Shown: in pieces, positions 34,737 to 47,059 of the stretch
How the letters are laid out: every line of letters starts with the position of its first letter
How positions within the stretch are numbered: position 1 is the first letter of the stretch
Source of the DNA: Enoplolaimus lenunculus
Taxonomy: Eukaryota; Nematoda; Enoplea; Enoplida; Thoracostomopsidae
Assembly (NCBI GenBank): GCA_030248215.1
Contig: JASANG010000440.1
Span: 62,001-126,000 of the forward strand
Reading direction: 5' to 3'
DNA: 64,000 nt
Notes under the pieces: model-generated
What the model saw: the letters and a program-made list of their open reading frames with translations, nothing else
What the model was told of the DNA's origin: nothing
Database searches by the model: none
Made by a program: the position numbers and the translations under genes

Positions 34737-35225
34737 GATTCAAATTCAAGTTTTAAATTCCATGATTCAAGTCAGAGTTTTGAATTCCATGATTCAAATC
34801 CAAGTTTTGAATTCCATGATTCAAATCCAAGTTTTGAATTCCATGATTCAAATCCAAGTTTTGAATTCCATGATTCAAGTCAGAGTTTCGAATTTCATGA
34901 TTCAAATTCAAGTTTTGAATTCCATGATTCAAATCCAAGTTTTGAATTCCATGATTCAAATCCAAGTTTTGAATTCCATGATTCAAATCCAAGTTTTGAA
35001 TTCCATGATTCAAATCCAAGTTTTGAATTCCATGATTCAAATCCAAGTTTTGAATTCCATGATTCAAATCCAAGTTTTGAATTCCATGATTCAAATTCAA
35101 GTTTTGATTTCCATGATCAAATCCAAGTTTTGAATTCCATGATTCAAATTCAAGTTTTGAATTCCATGATTCAAATCCAAGTTTTGAATTCCATGATTCA
35201 AATTAAAGTTTTGAATTCAATGACT
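34737..35225. repeat. 27-bp minisatellite
   Basis: About 18 tandem units of 27 bp containing ATTCCATGATTCAAATCC plus AAGTTTTGA, with a few units reading CAAGTCAGAG. Because 27 is a multiple of three it stays open on both strands (MIQIQVLNS or NLDLNHGIQ repeats); I read this as periodicity, not a protein. Confidence 0.9.
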
Positions 35226-36751
35226 CAAATGCAAGTTGACATTGGCTTAAGTATAAATCCAGGATCTCCGGAAATCACCGCGTACAAACAGCCGTATGTC
35301 ACATGATGCCGCGGGGCATTTATGAGAATATCATATATTCTGAAATTCTACCGAATATCACGTGATATTATGCAGAACTGTCACATCAGGATAGCAGACA
35401 ATTTCAATTAAACGTGAACGCCGCATTAAATATATCACATACAGGTACTACAAAACGGAATAAACGTGAATTACAGGTGTCTTGGTTTAAGGTATCTGGA
35501 TATTTGGATGTTTTGACACAAAACATCTCTCATAAACTGGCAATATTTGACGCAAAAAAGCCAAACGCAATTTTAACATAAAATTCTAATTCAAACTTTG
35601 GTTGTGATCCCTGTTAAAGACGAAGGACTTGATTGGCCAATTTGGAATCCGTCAGCTTCCAAGTTCAACATTTAACGAATGTATTGCATTTAGTTTACTC
35701 TGCACAAAATATCATGTTTGCATCTCTTGCAATTTCGATATTTCAATATCGCATTCTATTAAAACTGGTAAAACTGAGTACCTCACACAGTGGCGAATAC
35801 CGTAGCTTAAGCTGTGACAGTGGTATCAGAGTTCGAAGGCCGATATCTGTCCAGAAAACACGGCGATATTTCCCGATAATTTAGTTTTCACACAAAATAC
35901 GTTTTGTTTTACATTTTCGCTTAAGTGCTTATAATCCAGTGGCTAAACGGCCAAATCCTAAAAGTCATTCGATCTCGTGGGTATACAAGCTTATTAAAAC
36001 GCTTAATGGCTTTACTGTGTTGTCTCTGGTTCTCGGTTTTATAACAAGGATCCGTATTCAGTTGTAGAATTTAAGCGAATGGAGTTGTTTTGTGATTTGG
36101 CAAATTATTTCAATTTGATTTTGCTCTGTTACTGCACACCGAATTTTCACAGTGTGTACTGGATACAATAGACGCGAAGCACGAAGTGACCCGAGGCATA
36201 TGCTACGTTGTGTAGGTATTTGGCGACACAGTCAACAATGTATCTTAGTTTGAGTAGTCTAAACAACGATATACCTATACAGTTGTTGGGTATTTTGGAT
36301 TATCCCATCAGCCCGCGTTTGCTCAAAGTTGTCGGATTTTTAAATTTTTTGCATATTTGATTTTCAAATGATTTGCCCTGATCATTTCACGCCCAAATTT
36401 GAATTTTTGAAAAATTCTATTTTTAAGGTCCTTTAGGTCCCCTCTTGGCACCCACAAATTTTTTTGTCCAAAAGTTTAACAAATCATTATATCATTCGAT
36501 GCAGCTTGCGGAGCTGAGTCCTATGGTATTAAATGTTTTGCAATCAGACGATTGGTTGACGAGTTATTGTCAAATAACTGATTTGGCGCGCTGCCAACGA
36601 TTTGGGTCGGCGCTAAATCAGGTATTTTACAATTATTCGTTAAAGAATCGTCTGAGTGAAAAAATTTAACATCATTGAACTCAACTCTTCAAGATGCTTC
36701 GACTGATATATAATTTGTCAAACTTTTTGAAACTTTTTTGGGTCCCAAGGG
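35226..36751. other. intergenic, nothing recognised
   Basis: AT-rich; short open frames at 35633 and 36445 lack splice signals or motifs. No shared repeat family seen. Confidence 0.4.
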
Positions 36752-36799
36752 GAAGCCTATTTCGGAGAGAGTCAATTTGACTCACCGTCTTTTGCAGTG
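36752..36799. mobile_element. Family C MITE, right-arm fragment
   Basis: AAGCCTATTTCGGAGAGAGTC followed by TTGACTCACCGTCTTTTGCAGTG: the right end of family C without its partner arm. Confidence 0.65.
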
Positions 36800-37452
36800 A
36801 CATCTTGACATCATTTATACTTTACCTGAAATTATAACCTATTAATACTTGATTGTTTGCTTTTGCCAATCTGGTCACATTTTGGTTCGCGCATCTGTGT
36901 AAAAATAGCCAAAGCCAAATGTTCCCAATACATTTATTCCACGGCGCAATAAAATATTTCTCATGGGAGATTTGGTATTAAGTATTATTTTATAAGAATA
37001 TTCATCTCATTTAATATGTTTATCGACACAAAAGACGTCAAGTTTGAAAGTTTTCGTTGTTTTTATGCTTAAAAGTTTACGGTTGGCCTATGATGGGATC
37101 AATGCTGACATTGGGAGCAAACGTTTTAAATTTCCTACAGAATCCGTAAAACACCAATTTTGCATGCTTTAAAACTCTGTTGTATTTTAGCTGGAAATGG
37201 AAAAATCCCGGTTCATATTCGCCCGCAAACATACATTTAGCGTTTTTTTTAATTTCGGATTCATTTTGGAATTTCAAATTGAAAAAATTGCAACGCCTTT
37301 GATTTTTACGTCAAATTTGTGATTTTACCGATTAAATTGAAATCCTCCAATAGAAAATTAAAATTCATTGCATTTCATTTTTACTCCTGTGACGCACAAT
37401 TTTACATCCGTAGTATTCGTAGTTCAATTGTATTAGAGACGACTAGTAGTTT
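36800..37452. other. intergenic, nothing recognised
   Basis: AT-rich without identifiable features. Confidence 0.3.
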
Positions 37453-37757
37453 CAGGGTGCAACCGGAGGTGAACAATACCAGAACCGGAAGTCAACAAAC
37501 TTGCCGGAACCGGAGGTGAGGCGAAATTTGGTAGTAAATGATGGTTAGTTAATTTTAGCCAATATTTGCAAATTGTTGTTAAGTCGTTCGGTTTTACGCT
37601 AAATTTTCTGCAAAATTTCGGAAATTCTTTCCTGAAAATTGTGACAAAAGTAAAACGAAACACAGATAAATTTCGCAAAATCATGCAAAATTTTACTACT
37701 GAAATTGCCGGAACCTCCGGCAAAAATTCTACCGGAGCCGGAAGCAGATCTCTGTAG
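37453..37757. mobile_element. Family D hAT-like MITE
   Basis: CAGGGTGCAACCGGAGGTG at the left and CTACCGGAGCCGGAAGC at the right; the interior is closely related to the copies at 2812-3137 and 3548-3880. Confidence 0.65.
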
Positions 37758-38113
37758 CTGCTACACACATTTGAAAGTTCGGTTAGAGCTGACATATGAC
37801 CGTTTGCTCGAATATGAGCAATCCTTGGACTATCGCAATTGATAGAGTTTCAAACAACGGCATTCTCTCAATCAAGTTGCTGTTCTGTTAGCAAGTAAAA
37901 ATAAGCTAAAGAATCATGTTTTAAAAATGAAATACACATTCACGTTTCGAAAACAATCAGAAAACTCTCTTTCTACATACACTAAATTTTTTTACTTAAA
38001 ATAGCATTCAGAGACGTCAAATATTCATTTGAAAAGTTCTTCAGTTTACAAAAAAAGCGTTTTGAAAGATGCTGTTTGTTTGAAATGGCGTTTTATTTTT
38101 GACGCGATTCCTA

Positions 38114-38333
38114 CACTGCAAAAAATGGTGAGTCAAATTGACTCTCTCCGAAATAGGCTTTTCCGGACTGCACAAACTGAGTCAAATTCGAATCCACCAG
38201 AGTTCAATTCGACTCACTGGGCGATTCACTGGGTCGAATTTGACTATGGCGGAGACGAATTTTGACTCAGTTTGTGCAGTCCGGAAAAGCCTATTTTGGG
38301 GAGAGTCAATTTGACTCACCATTTTTTACAGTG
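38114..38333. mobile_element. Family C palindromic MITE, near-consensus
   Basis: CACTGCAAAAAATGGTGAGTC to CTCACCATTTTTTACAGTG with TA on both sides. Long arms pair almost base for base (AAATAGGCTTTTCCGGACTG and its complement). This is the best copy for a family C consensus. Confidence 0.85.
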
Positions 38334-38935
38334 TACGATCGCGAAATGTGCTAAATTTTAAAGTTTATTTTTCGCTGGTGGTTCACAACATATATCATGT
38401 ATTTATACAACCTATACACATTTGAGAATACGGACCCTGCGATATGACGGCCGTAAGTTCTTCAGAAAACAATTCAGTAACTATTAGCTATGTATTTCTT
38501 TAGTTGATAAAAGTTAGCGCAACCAATATCGAAGTTAATTATAAATGTTTACTGGAGCATATTGGACGCCTATCAAATTTACCAAATGCTAAGTTACGCG
38601 TCGCTTCTTTTCAGAAATAACTCTTTCAAGGTATACGAACCAGGTCATTTTCCGACCGGGGCTGTCAAATTCTGTCGAAAACGAAATAATTTCAAAATTA
38701 ATACTGGAATCGCGAAATGTTTTAGCCCTGAAAAAGACAATTTCGCCGAATCGGTGTTTGAAATCATATTAAAACAGTGAAACGTACCGTTTTGGGGCCA
38801 AATTATATCCAGGCACCAAACAGACCAACACATTGTGTTCACAGAAATATGTTAACGTTTTGTTTCGATTGGCACCGCATGAGCCAAATGGGGGCTCCAA
38901 GAGTTTAAAAATCCAAAACTTTGTATTAACCCCTT
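38334..38935. other. intergenic with one MITE fragment
   Basis: A family G right-end fragment (ACACATTTGAGAATACGG) is at 38411-38436. Otherwise nothing recognised. Confidence 0.4.
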
Positions 38936-39186
38936 CTCACATTGAGTTGCCGATAGGCAACTTAGCGCAGTGTATATACGTTAAATAGTATATATCGGAC
39001 CGTGTTTAACAATTGCAACACGTATACATAGTACTAAATCACCACAAGACGTGAGAGCCCCTCGGGCTAGAGCGTCAAGCTCCTATAGCTGAGTGGTGAT
39101 GGTATACGTCTCCCACTCCAGTCACTGGAGTTCGAATCCTAGCATACAAGTAGGTCTCAGGGGCAATAGAAAATATTCAGGGTTAA
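38936..39186 (+). mobile_element. Family E piggyBac-like MITE with tRNA-like module
   Basis: TTAA then CCCCTTCTCACATTGAG; A box TAGCTGAGTGGTGATGG at about 39085 and B box GAGTTCGAATCC at about 39129. The right terminal repeat is shortened (ATATTCAGGGTTAA). Confidence 0.75.
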
Positions 39187-39618
39187 GATTTAGTAGTAAA
39201 ATTGTGTTTGGCTTCTCGGACGCTTATCCTGATGCGGATTCCCTCCCCGTGTAAAGAAATTGCGTGTTTCCTCGTTGATTGTCGTTTTAGACAAACTGTT
39301 TCAATTATGATTTTTATTACATTTTTGCTGCCGTTGTGTTGCCTTTATATTTTCACGATGATGAACATTTTTCAGTTGCATCGGCGACCTTTTATTCAAT
39401 TATTAATGTGATTATTTTGAAGAATTTCTGCGAGATTTGCTTGTTTCTTATAAGCGAAAACTATGGATGATACTTTTTTATGCCAGGGTGAATACGATTG
39501 TTTATACATATACTCAGTGCACGTTTTAGACTTTTATATACTATACTCCACGGGCGGCAAAATACGGTATGGCTTGGAAAATGGGCAAGTCTGCCGAAAT
39601 CGGTCGGGATACAAACTT

Positions 39619-39784
39619 GGGTCCATGTATAGAACAGGGCCGGATCGTTTTTTTGCGGGGCTCTAATATAGTCAGCTTAAGCTTTACACTAATTTTTTGC
39701 TTTGGTATAGGCTTAAGCTTAGGTTTAGGCTTGGGATTAGGCTTATGCATAGGCATGTTCCGGCCCTGTTCTATACATTGACCC
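39619..39784. mobile_element. Family A2 MITE
   Basis: GGTCCATGTATAGAACAGGG to CCCTGTTCTATACATTGACC; AAACTT occurs on both flanks. TTAGGC-like core. Confidence 0.75.
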
Positions 39785-39970
39785 AAACTTGCAACAAATA
39801 ACTGTCTGTAGAGCTACGAAACTGGTTTCAGAGGTGGCGTAAAATTTTCCTAACGTAGACTTGTCTTATGCTGCCAAAAGAATGGTCGTCTACAAGGTCG
39901 AATATGTTCCCAGGAAAGTGACTCATTCCATTTACCCCACGTTGTTGAGGCCAACTGAACAAATAACAAC

Positions 39971-40237
39971 AACTGTAATAGAGTCAGTTTAAGCTTTGGA
40001 CTAACTTTTTTGCTTGAGCTTAGGCTTCGACTTAGGCTTTCTTAGGAATACGCTCATCCTTGCGCTTAGGCTTAGGCTTAGGCTAAGGAATAGGCTCATC
40101 CTTATGCTTAGGCTTAGGCTTAGGCTTTGGCTTAGACTTAGGCTTAAGCTTAGGCGTAGGCTTAGGCTTAGGCTTAGGCTTAGGCTTGCTTAGGAATATG
40201 CTTATACTACGGTTCGGTCCTGTTCTATACATGGGCC
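39971..40237. mobile_element. Family A2 MITE with the longest TTAGGC run
   Basis: The right end GTTCTATACATGGGCC is clear; the left end is truncated. Inside, TTAGGC is repeated many times with few interruptions, including near-perfect tandem runs at about 40066-40090 and 40155-40190. Confidence 0.65.
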
Positions 40238-40532
40238 TGTTTTGTTTATATATTTTAAATATAAAAGCTTAATCACAAAACCAGCTAATTTTCTTTCTAC
40301 AAAAAATTGCAATCATTCCTACGAGATGAAACTTATGACATTTTTAGAATAAAAAGTTGTTACACAAACGTTTGCGTGCCTAACGAGCAAATAAACCTAT
40401 TTTATCATATGATAACGTGACTTGGTGAAATGTATAATTTTAAGTTTCACATCTAAAATTAATTAACAAATCACTGTCGAAGGCCATAAAACAAGAAACT
40501 AGAGCCACTACGATCATTTCAATAATTTATGC

Positions 40533-40706
40533 GGCCCATGTTTACAGCAGGGCCGGAACAGGAGTATAAGCATATTCTTAAGCCTAAGCCTAAGCCTAAG
40601 CCTAAGCCTAAACCTAAGCAAATGGATGAGCCTATTCCTAAGCCTAAGCCTATAGCTCCTCCGGAACGCGCCTAATGGGCCTAAGCCTAGCCTAGCGGTA
40701 ACATGG
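40533..40706. mobile_element. Family A2 MITE
   Basis: GGCCCATGTTTACAGCAGGG to TAGCGGTAACATGGC; the core has five near-perfect CCTAAG repeats. Confidence 0.65.
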
Positions 40707-41072
40707 CACAAATGATTAATTCGATCTTGTAACCAAAGTCAAGAAGGTAAATAGCGGCCACAGATTTAGGATAAATGGTAATTTTTGCCATGTCTGCCAA
40801 TGTTCCACTGAATGCCGAGTAAAATGCACTGGACTGGATAAAAATTAAATTCTCATTTGATATGTTTGGCTATCTTTGTAAGCACTGCCTTTATAACCCT
40901 TAGAGTCACGATCACATCGTAATTTTAGTATCGACCAAGGTTGTTTAATTAGAAAAGGCAACTAAAAATTGATTCTGTTTCTGGTTGGGTAATCAATTAT
41001 CGACATTGTTTTTAGCTTTTTATTAGCTTCAGAATCATAAATTTTTAACGGTTGCAGCTCTATCGATTGCTT

Positions 41073-41303
41073 GGCCAATGCAAAGATCAGGGGCGCAACG
41101 TTTTTCTGTAGGACTACAAAAGAGTAAGCATAAGGTTTAGACTAATTTTTGCTTGGCTTAAGCTTAAGCTTAGGCTTAGGAATATGCTCATACTTACGCT
41201 TAGGCTTAGGCTTACAAATAAACTCATTCTTACACTTTAAGGCTTCGGCATAGACTTAGGAATATGTTTATAATACTGTTCCGCCCGTATTCTTTACATT
41301 GAC
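41073..41303. mobile_element. Family A MITE
   Basis: GGCCAATGCAAAGATCAGGG to TTCTTTACATTGAC, TTAGGC core with two AATATGCTCATACTTACGC-type units. Confidence 0.75.
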
Positions 41304-41746
41304 ATTGCATTGAATGGCAAAGAATAAAAAATTTTAACTGAGGTTCGAATTTTTACGACGGCTCTCAAGATTTAGGGTGCATAACCCAGCTAAAGTTTTT
41401 GGTCATTGAGTATTTTTCTCGAGATGGGAAATGAAATATTCAAACAGCCTCATCAATTTTTTATGACAACTGTAATGTCGTGTTACATTAGTGCGTTCAT
41501 CCTGCAGACTGCTAACATTGGTTAAACTTGTCCTTAAAGCTGGTGCGAGGATTAGTAAATCACTGAAGTTGGTTCTTACTCATCTAAAGATATTAAAGTT
41601 AGAATAATTGTTTATGATTGATAAACCTGCATTTTTTACTTAGTCCTAAATTTAAACTTTCTCGATACAACCGATTAAGAAGCCAAACGCAATTTCAGTG
41701 CTAAACATTTACACAAAAATAATAATTTTAATTCATGTTAGGAATG

Positions 41747-42030
41747 CCTAAAGCCCTATTCACATGTGCAAGTTTTGTTGCGAGAACTTGAAGCTGCAAA
41801 TTGCACGCAGAACTTGCGTTTTTTCATCAGCCAATGAGAAAGCGGCTGCAATCGATTCAGTGAACTCGCATGGTTATTCACACATGTGAACTAAATTCCT
41901 AGCTATAATTTTAAAATGAAATATTTGCAGCTGCAAGTTTTCGAACGGAAATTTGGACAAAACTTGCAAATGCGGGTTGCAGCTGCAAGATCTCGCAGCA
42001 AAAACTCGCACGCGTGAATAGGGCTTAAAA
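41747..42030. mobile_element. Family H TTAA-type MITE
   Basis: AGCCCTATTCACATGTGCAAG at the left and CACGCGTGAATAGGGC followed by TTAA at the right; left flank CTAA is one change from TTAA. Several internal AACTTGCAGCTGCAA palindromes. Confidence 0.7.
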
Positions 42031-42480
42031 CTGGCGTGAGTACCCTTGAATACGCCAGAGAGAGAACACTTGTGCCTAACTGTGGCATGAGTTATTGCAC
42101 AGCCATCAATTGCGAAATGCGAGAAAAGGCGTTATTAATTACTTTTTGCAATATCAGTTTGTAGCCTTTGAGTATGGATCAGACACCCAAGTGGTTTGAA
42201 ATTTGCAATTACGATTGTAAGAACCGCTACGTTCCTTCGCCAGCTGTTTGTGTTGCTCTGTGCACTAGTGGCTTGCCAACGAATCTCGATTCCTGGGGGT
42301 TGACTTCGAAAAAATGACTCGTTCTTAAGATGAAAAAAAGACAGATTATTAATGACGGCTTGAATTGTTACCTTAAAACATAACCGACAGTATTTTCGGC
42401 GCAATTTACAATTGAAAATTGGGATCGTTTATTGTGCTTTTGAGACTCCTGCTTACTAAATTTAGTTTAAAACTGTACTG
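42031..42480. other. intergenic, nothing recognised
   Basis: No gene or repeat termini supported; an 89-codon minus-strand frame at 42135-42404 has no motif. Confidence 0.3.
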
Positions 42481-42690
42481 TAGCGAACCGAATAACAGGG
42501 GGCTGATGTTTATTTGGCTTTGTCCAGAGGGTATCACCCTTTCATTTGGTTTATTATGGACTGTTATATATTATTAACCCACGCACCGCCACCCTTCGTT
42601 ACTGATATATCACGGTACTGCTACTTATCCGTTCCGTTGAATTAAACGTTTATTTGTCCTGTGTCAAGAACTTGAGCGATAATGCAAGGT
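42481..42690. repeat. dispersed repeat, copy 1
   Basis: GTAGCGAACCGAATAACAGG, CCACCCTTCGTTACTGATAT and CTTGAGCGATAATGCAA are shared in order with 43826-43960. Likely a decayed transposon; family unknown. Confidence 0.55.
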
Positions 42691-43125
42691 TTATATTTAG
42701 AAATGTACTTTCAAAACTTCAAAAATCGCGTCAAGATGTTTCCAGCAGGATGGTAACAAAAGTTCGCATTCATATACGGCAAATTAGCAATGGATTCAGA
42801 TTGGAATTTGGTCAAATCATGGATTCAGTGTCAGCTTGGTTTCGAGTTTCCCCTCAGATACACTCTCCTCTTTGCCAGCAATATCAATATCATCTACAGT
42901 TTGTGACTGTTTACCTTTTGTCTCAATAATTGAATTTCTGTCTTTACAAGCATCCTGTTCACATTTTCTGTTTATTCGTCAGCAACAAAAGTGACAGTTT
43001 GATACAAATTAAATTTTCAACGATTTTCCGCTTTGAAATACTTTGCGAAACGTTTTTAGTTCTTGTGTCAGTTCTGGCTTACGCTTAAGTTTTAGGTTTT
43101 AGTGTCATCGTTAGGCTGACTTTCA

Positions 43126-43322
43126 GGCAAATGTATAAAGCAGGGCCGGGACAGTGGTATAAGCATATTCCTAAGCCTAAAGTCTAAGCATAAGCCTAAG
43201 CGTATGAATGAGGGATGAGCCCATTCCTAAGCCTAAACCTAAGCAAAAAATTAGTCTAAAGCTTAAACTGGCTCTATTATAGCCCCTCCGGAAAACGATC
43301 CGGCCCTGTTCTATAAGTGGGC
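43126..43322. mobile_element. Family A2 MITE
   Basis: GGCAAATGTATAAAGCAGGG to CCCTGTTCTATAAGTGGGC with CCTAAGCC core and GCCCCTCCGGAAAACGATC. Confidence 0.7.
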
Positions 43323-43825
43323 GAACTTTCACGTGCTGATATTCGCACATGTATTGATTTACTTTTGCTCTGTTTCGGCTTTATACTTTAAGCATTCGCG
43401 GACCACTGGCTAAAGACGAAGCCTAAAATGAGAGAGACAGAGGACGAATGGTGGATCCTAGAAAATATTGGCATTTCGAGAACATTTTCAACCTTGCTGG
43501 TATTCAAGTCATCTGAGGTCCCTACGTATTTATCCATGAAAATTGTATGGTACCCTTAAGCATATTGAAGTGGCACAGGCCCGTAGTTCCGATTCAAGGT
43601 ACATCGTTTAGGTATTAATCGTATTTCGGGGTCAACTTTAACTTTACTGTGTTTGGCATTTACCATTATGCATGAAAGCTCTTTCAGTGTTCATACAAGA
43701 GTTCGATCTGGGTAAGGATTTTTTGACCTGACCCACGCAGATAATAACTGAGTACCCGCAGGCATAGCGGATAGTTTCATAAGTCATTGATTAAAACAGG
43801 AAAATAACACTGCTCATTATAGAGT

Positions 43826-43960
43826 ACTGTAGTGACCCGAATAAGCGGAGGAACTGATCCGCCACCCTTCGTTACTGATATATTCGGCGCTGCAATTATC
43901 CGTTGACGTAAATTTGTCTTGTATCAAAAGCTTGAGCGATAATGCAAAGTTATTCTTTGG
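43826..43960. repeat. dispersed repeat, copy 2
   Basis: Shorter relative of 42481-42690 (GTAGTGACCCGAATAAGCGG; CCACCCTTCGTTACTGATAT; CTTGAGCGATAATGCAA). Confidence 0.55.
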
Positions 43961-44397
43961 AATGTACCATCAAAACTTAAGTATGCTTTAAAGTTTCGAA
44001 CTCAAAATTATTTGGGCCTGGAGTTATGCACTACAATCACTACAAATTTTGACAATTGACATTTATGGACTCTAATTAGGGTTTACAGACTCTATTAACC
44101 GCTAGCGGACTGTTATTAGGAATACGAAGTCCTACTGATAGGGACTCAAAATGGGGACCCCTCTTAACTAAATTAACTTTTGATGGTTGGTTTTGACAAA
44201 TACTAATCATTGTCAGCCTCTTGGTATTGAACTTTAACCGCGAGTTGATCCACGTCTGAAATGTTTTAGCCGACCCTTGTTGACCACCGGGTATCTCGCA
44301 TATCCTTGTATTTAGTGCCGCTCTGATTCTCGCCCAGGGTCGTCGTATGAAAAAGAAATACTTGCAAATATACACATTTTCCAAAATTTATTAAGAC

Positions 44398-44550
44398 CAG
44401 GGCCGGAGCAGCCACCCCCATACCCCCATTTTGCAGGGGGGTCACGTCAAAAAGGGCTCATATTCTAAGAAGATTTTAAACATAAAGTTTGTAAAATATT
44501 TGAATTATCGCAAAGGGGCCCCACCCGTTGCCTGATCCGGCACTTTTCTT
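44398..44550. mobile_element. hAT-like MITE (CAGGGCCGGAGC ends)
   Basis: CAGGGCCGGAGCAGCCACCC at the left and GTTGCCTGATCCGGCAC at the right surround G- and C-tracts, a structure like families I and J. The right end is approximate. Confidence 0.4.
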
Positions 44551-46010
44551 TTAGGCAAACAGCCGGACGGCCTTGGAATGAAAACGTGGACGTCTGTGAG
44601 CCAAAATCCGTTTATGCAAATTTCAATTGCTCTACTAAGCGACAGTTGGTTATTATCACAACTGGGCTGACTTCTTAGTAGCATAAAAACAAATCAGTTA
44701 ATTTCTTTATTCTGATTTGTGCTTTTCACAAGCTGGTTCACCTGTTTCTAATTGAGGTTGGAAACAATTTGCCACAATACGTATCATCGTTGCAACCAGA
44801 GTGTAAACGGATAGTAAAAATAACGGAAACGGAAAATGGATATTGAAGTAGAAAACTTTTTCAAAAATGTTTTATTTTCCTGCCAATCCAATTGAGGCGT
44901 GCATATATTCACCGGTTTTTCAAATGTATTAAAGCAAAAATGGCGAACGTACCGAAATGTTTGTCTTTGCGGGTGGATTTCGGTATTCTCATTTCAAACA
45001 ATTGTAGCATATCTGTAGAGAAAAATTGCGATGTATCAACTCGTAAATGCCACCTGGTGTACGCAAGTGATTGGCAAATTTTGGATTACATCTGTGTTTC
45101 TACGTAATTGCTTGTGGGTTAATAAACCAGCTGCATTGACTGCATTGTCGACGCAATAATTTTGTCAAAAAATATTAATTTTTCGCTGACAAAAAAATTT
45201 TGACAACTTTTATTTAATCTCGTTTCAAATGCGCTTATAAGTGTAAATTGTAAGCAAAATGTGCAAACAACTCAAAATCAAAGAGAACGTCTAAGCGAAT
45301 GATCGGTTCTGGTCAGAGTAAACCCTGTAGAGACCAAAGAATAAGTATTTAAACCAAAAAAATTCAACTAAGCTTGAGTCATTTAAGTTTGGGCACCGGT
45401 AATAAATAATTATTTTTTGATGTAGTTGGCTTAAACCCGCGGTTTCAGGTTGCTAATACATTCACCGTCCGGCTTAATAGCGACCTGTACCAAGACCGTA
45501 AGTGTTGTAAAATCTATGGTAGGGGTTGAACATTTTGACACATTTACACAGTAAAACTGGTTACAGATGCCCAGAACCTAGTAAACTTCACTATGACAAA
45601 TGTTGTTGATGGAGAAAATTACTTGGAAACCGAATGGGGTTTTGATCCTCGAAAGCTACGACCCTTCAGGGTGTTTTCAGCAATGCTGTACTGGTTTTAT
45701 TATATGCAGTAGTTTCCATTACTGCGACTGGTTGATTTTTAGATTGGAGAAACAGGTATCGCTTGGTATTTGAAATGATTTTATGGCTGACGCACAGGAA
45801 ATAATCAAAGTACAACTTGGTTTATTAGCTAAGGAGTTGCACTTACCGTAGGGAAACCAGAAAACGCCTTAAAACAGAAAAGTTATAAATTTAGTATACG
45901 GTACTTGTCAGACGCAGCGGGTCGATCCAGGTCCGATACTGCAAGATTTCCGTATGCGACTGAACGGTAAAAATTATATCATTAATATTGTCAAAACGGG
46001 TCTCGCCTCT
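44551..46010. other. AT-rich intergenic, nothing recognised
   Basis: No gene, RNA or repeat terminus could be supported. Confidence 0.35.
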
Positions 46011-46294
46011 TTAAAGGCCTATTCACGCGTGCAAGCTTTTGCTGCGAAAACTTGCAGCTGCAATTTGCACTTGCAAGTTTTGTTCAAAATCCCGCTCGAA
46101 AAACGTGCAGCTGCAAATAATTCATTAAAAATCATGGCTAGTAATTTAGGTCACATGTGTGAATAAACATGCAATTTCAATCAATTTATTGCACCTGCTT
46201 TCTCATTCGCTGATTAAAAAATACAAGTTCTGCGCGCAATTTCCAGCTGCAACTTCTCGCAGCAAAAACTTGCACGTGTGAATAAGGCTTAAAA
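46011..46294. mobile_element. Family H TTAA-type MITE
   Basis: TTAA then AGGCCTATTCACGCGTGCAAG; right end CACGTGTGAATAAGGC then TTAA. Same internal GCAGCTGCAA palindromes as the copy at 41747. Confidence 0.75.
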
Positions 46295-47059
46295 CAGTTT
46301 TAGATTAATTTGAAATTAGTCAAAATGTTAATTAAAATCAACACCAATGCTGTGATGCGCAAAAACCTGTTAAGTGTATTTCCTGTCCTAACAAAATTTC
46401 GACTGCGTTCTTGAGTCCACGTAAATCTTTGTCGTAAACCTGAACAATCCCTGGCGTTAAATCATTATTTTCCTGCTGCCCGTGTAGCGAATTTTACCTC
46501 AGTTTGTCTAAGCTTTTACGTTTAAACTCTCCAGGGTACTTTGGCCAAATACCGCCTCGGGTTTAGAGATTGCGAACAATGTCGGTTTCAAGTTACCTTT
46601 AATTTTATTAACAGCTGTTTTCATGAAACCGTTTTCGATGGCTAAATTGACAAATCATTTAATGGTTCAGCTCGAATTAAGACTGCTTAAGTTAATGTAA
46701 TTCAAGAATGTTTTGCATTTTGAACCGACTCTTTTTAAATTTGAAATTTTCTCAAATAAATGTATTTTAAACTTTATTTGCCGTCTGTATAAGAAAGTGA
46801 TTTTTGGTGACGTATTCGATATATACAGGAATATACGTAGTAGGCTTAACAAACCAAAAAAATGCCAGGCCAGTTTCAAACTGCAGCATTTGTGCCATGA
46901 ATTTTGCCTGTGAGATGGTTACAAATAAAGATTAGGGACTACAAACTGTCGCTCTAAACACATTTTTCACTGAATAATGGTTCATTTTGAGTTGAGATTA
47001 TTTGAAAACGGCTTTTGAAGACCTGTTAGAGTTTATATGAATTTTTAGCAGATTTGATA
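46295..47059. other. intergenic, nothing recognised
   Basis: AT-rich without shared repeats or splice-bounded frames. Confidence 0.3.

Noticed and set aside
34714-35133. MIQIQVLNS repeat protein
   Set aside because: Explained by a 27-bp minisatellite, with an equally long open frame on the opposite strand.
40060-40190. TTAGGC runs as nematode telomere or interstitial telomere
   Set aside because: The runs are short, degenerate, in both orientations, and always bounded by MITE-type ends; the genes do not suggest a nematode.
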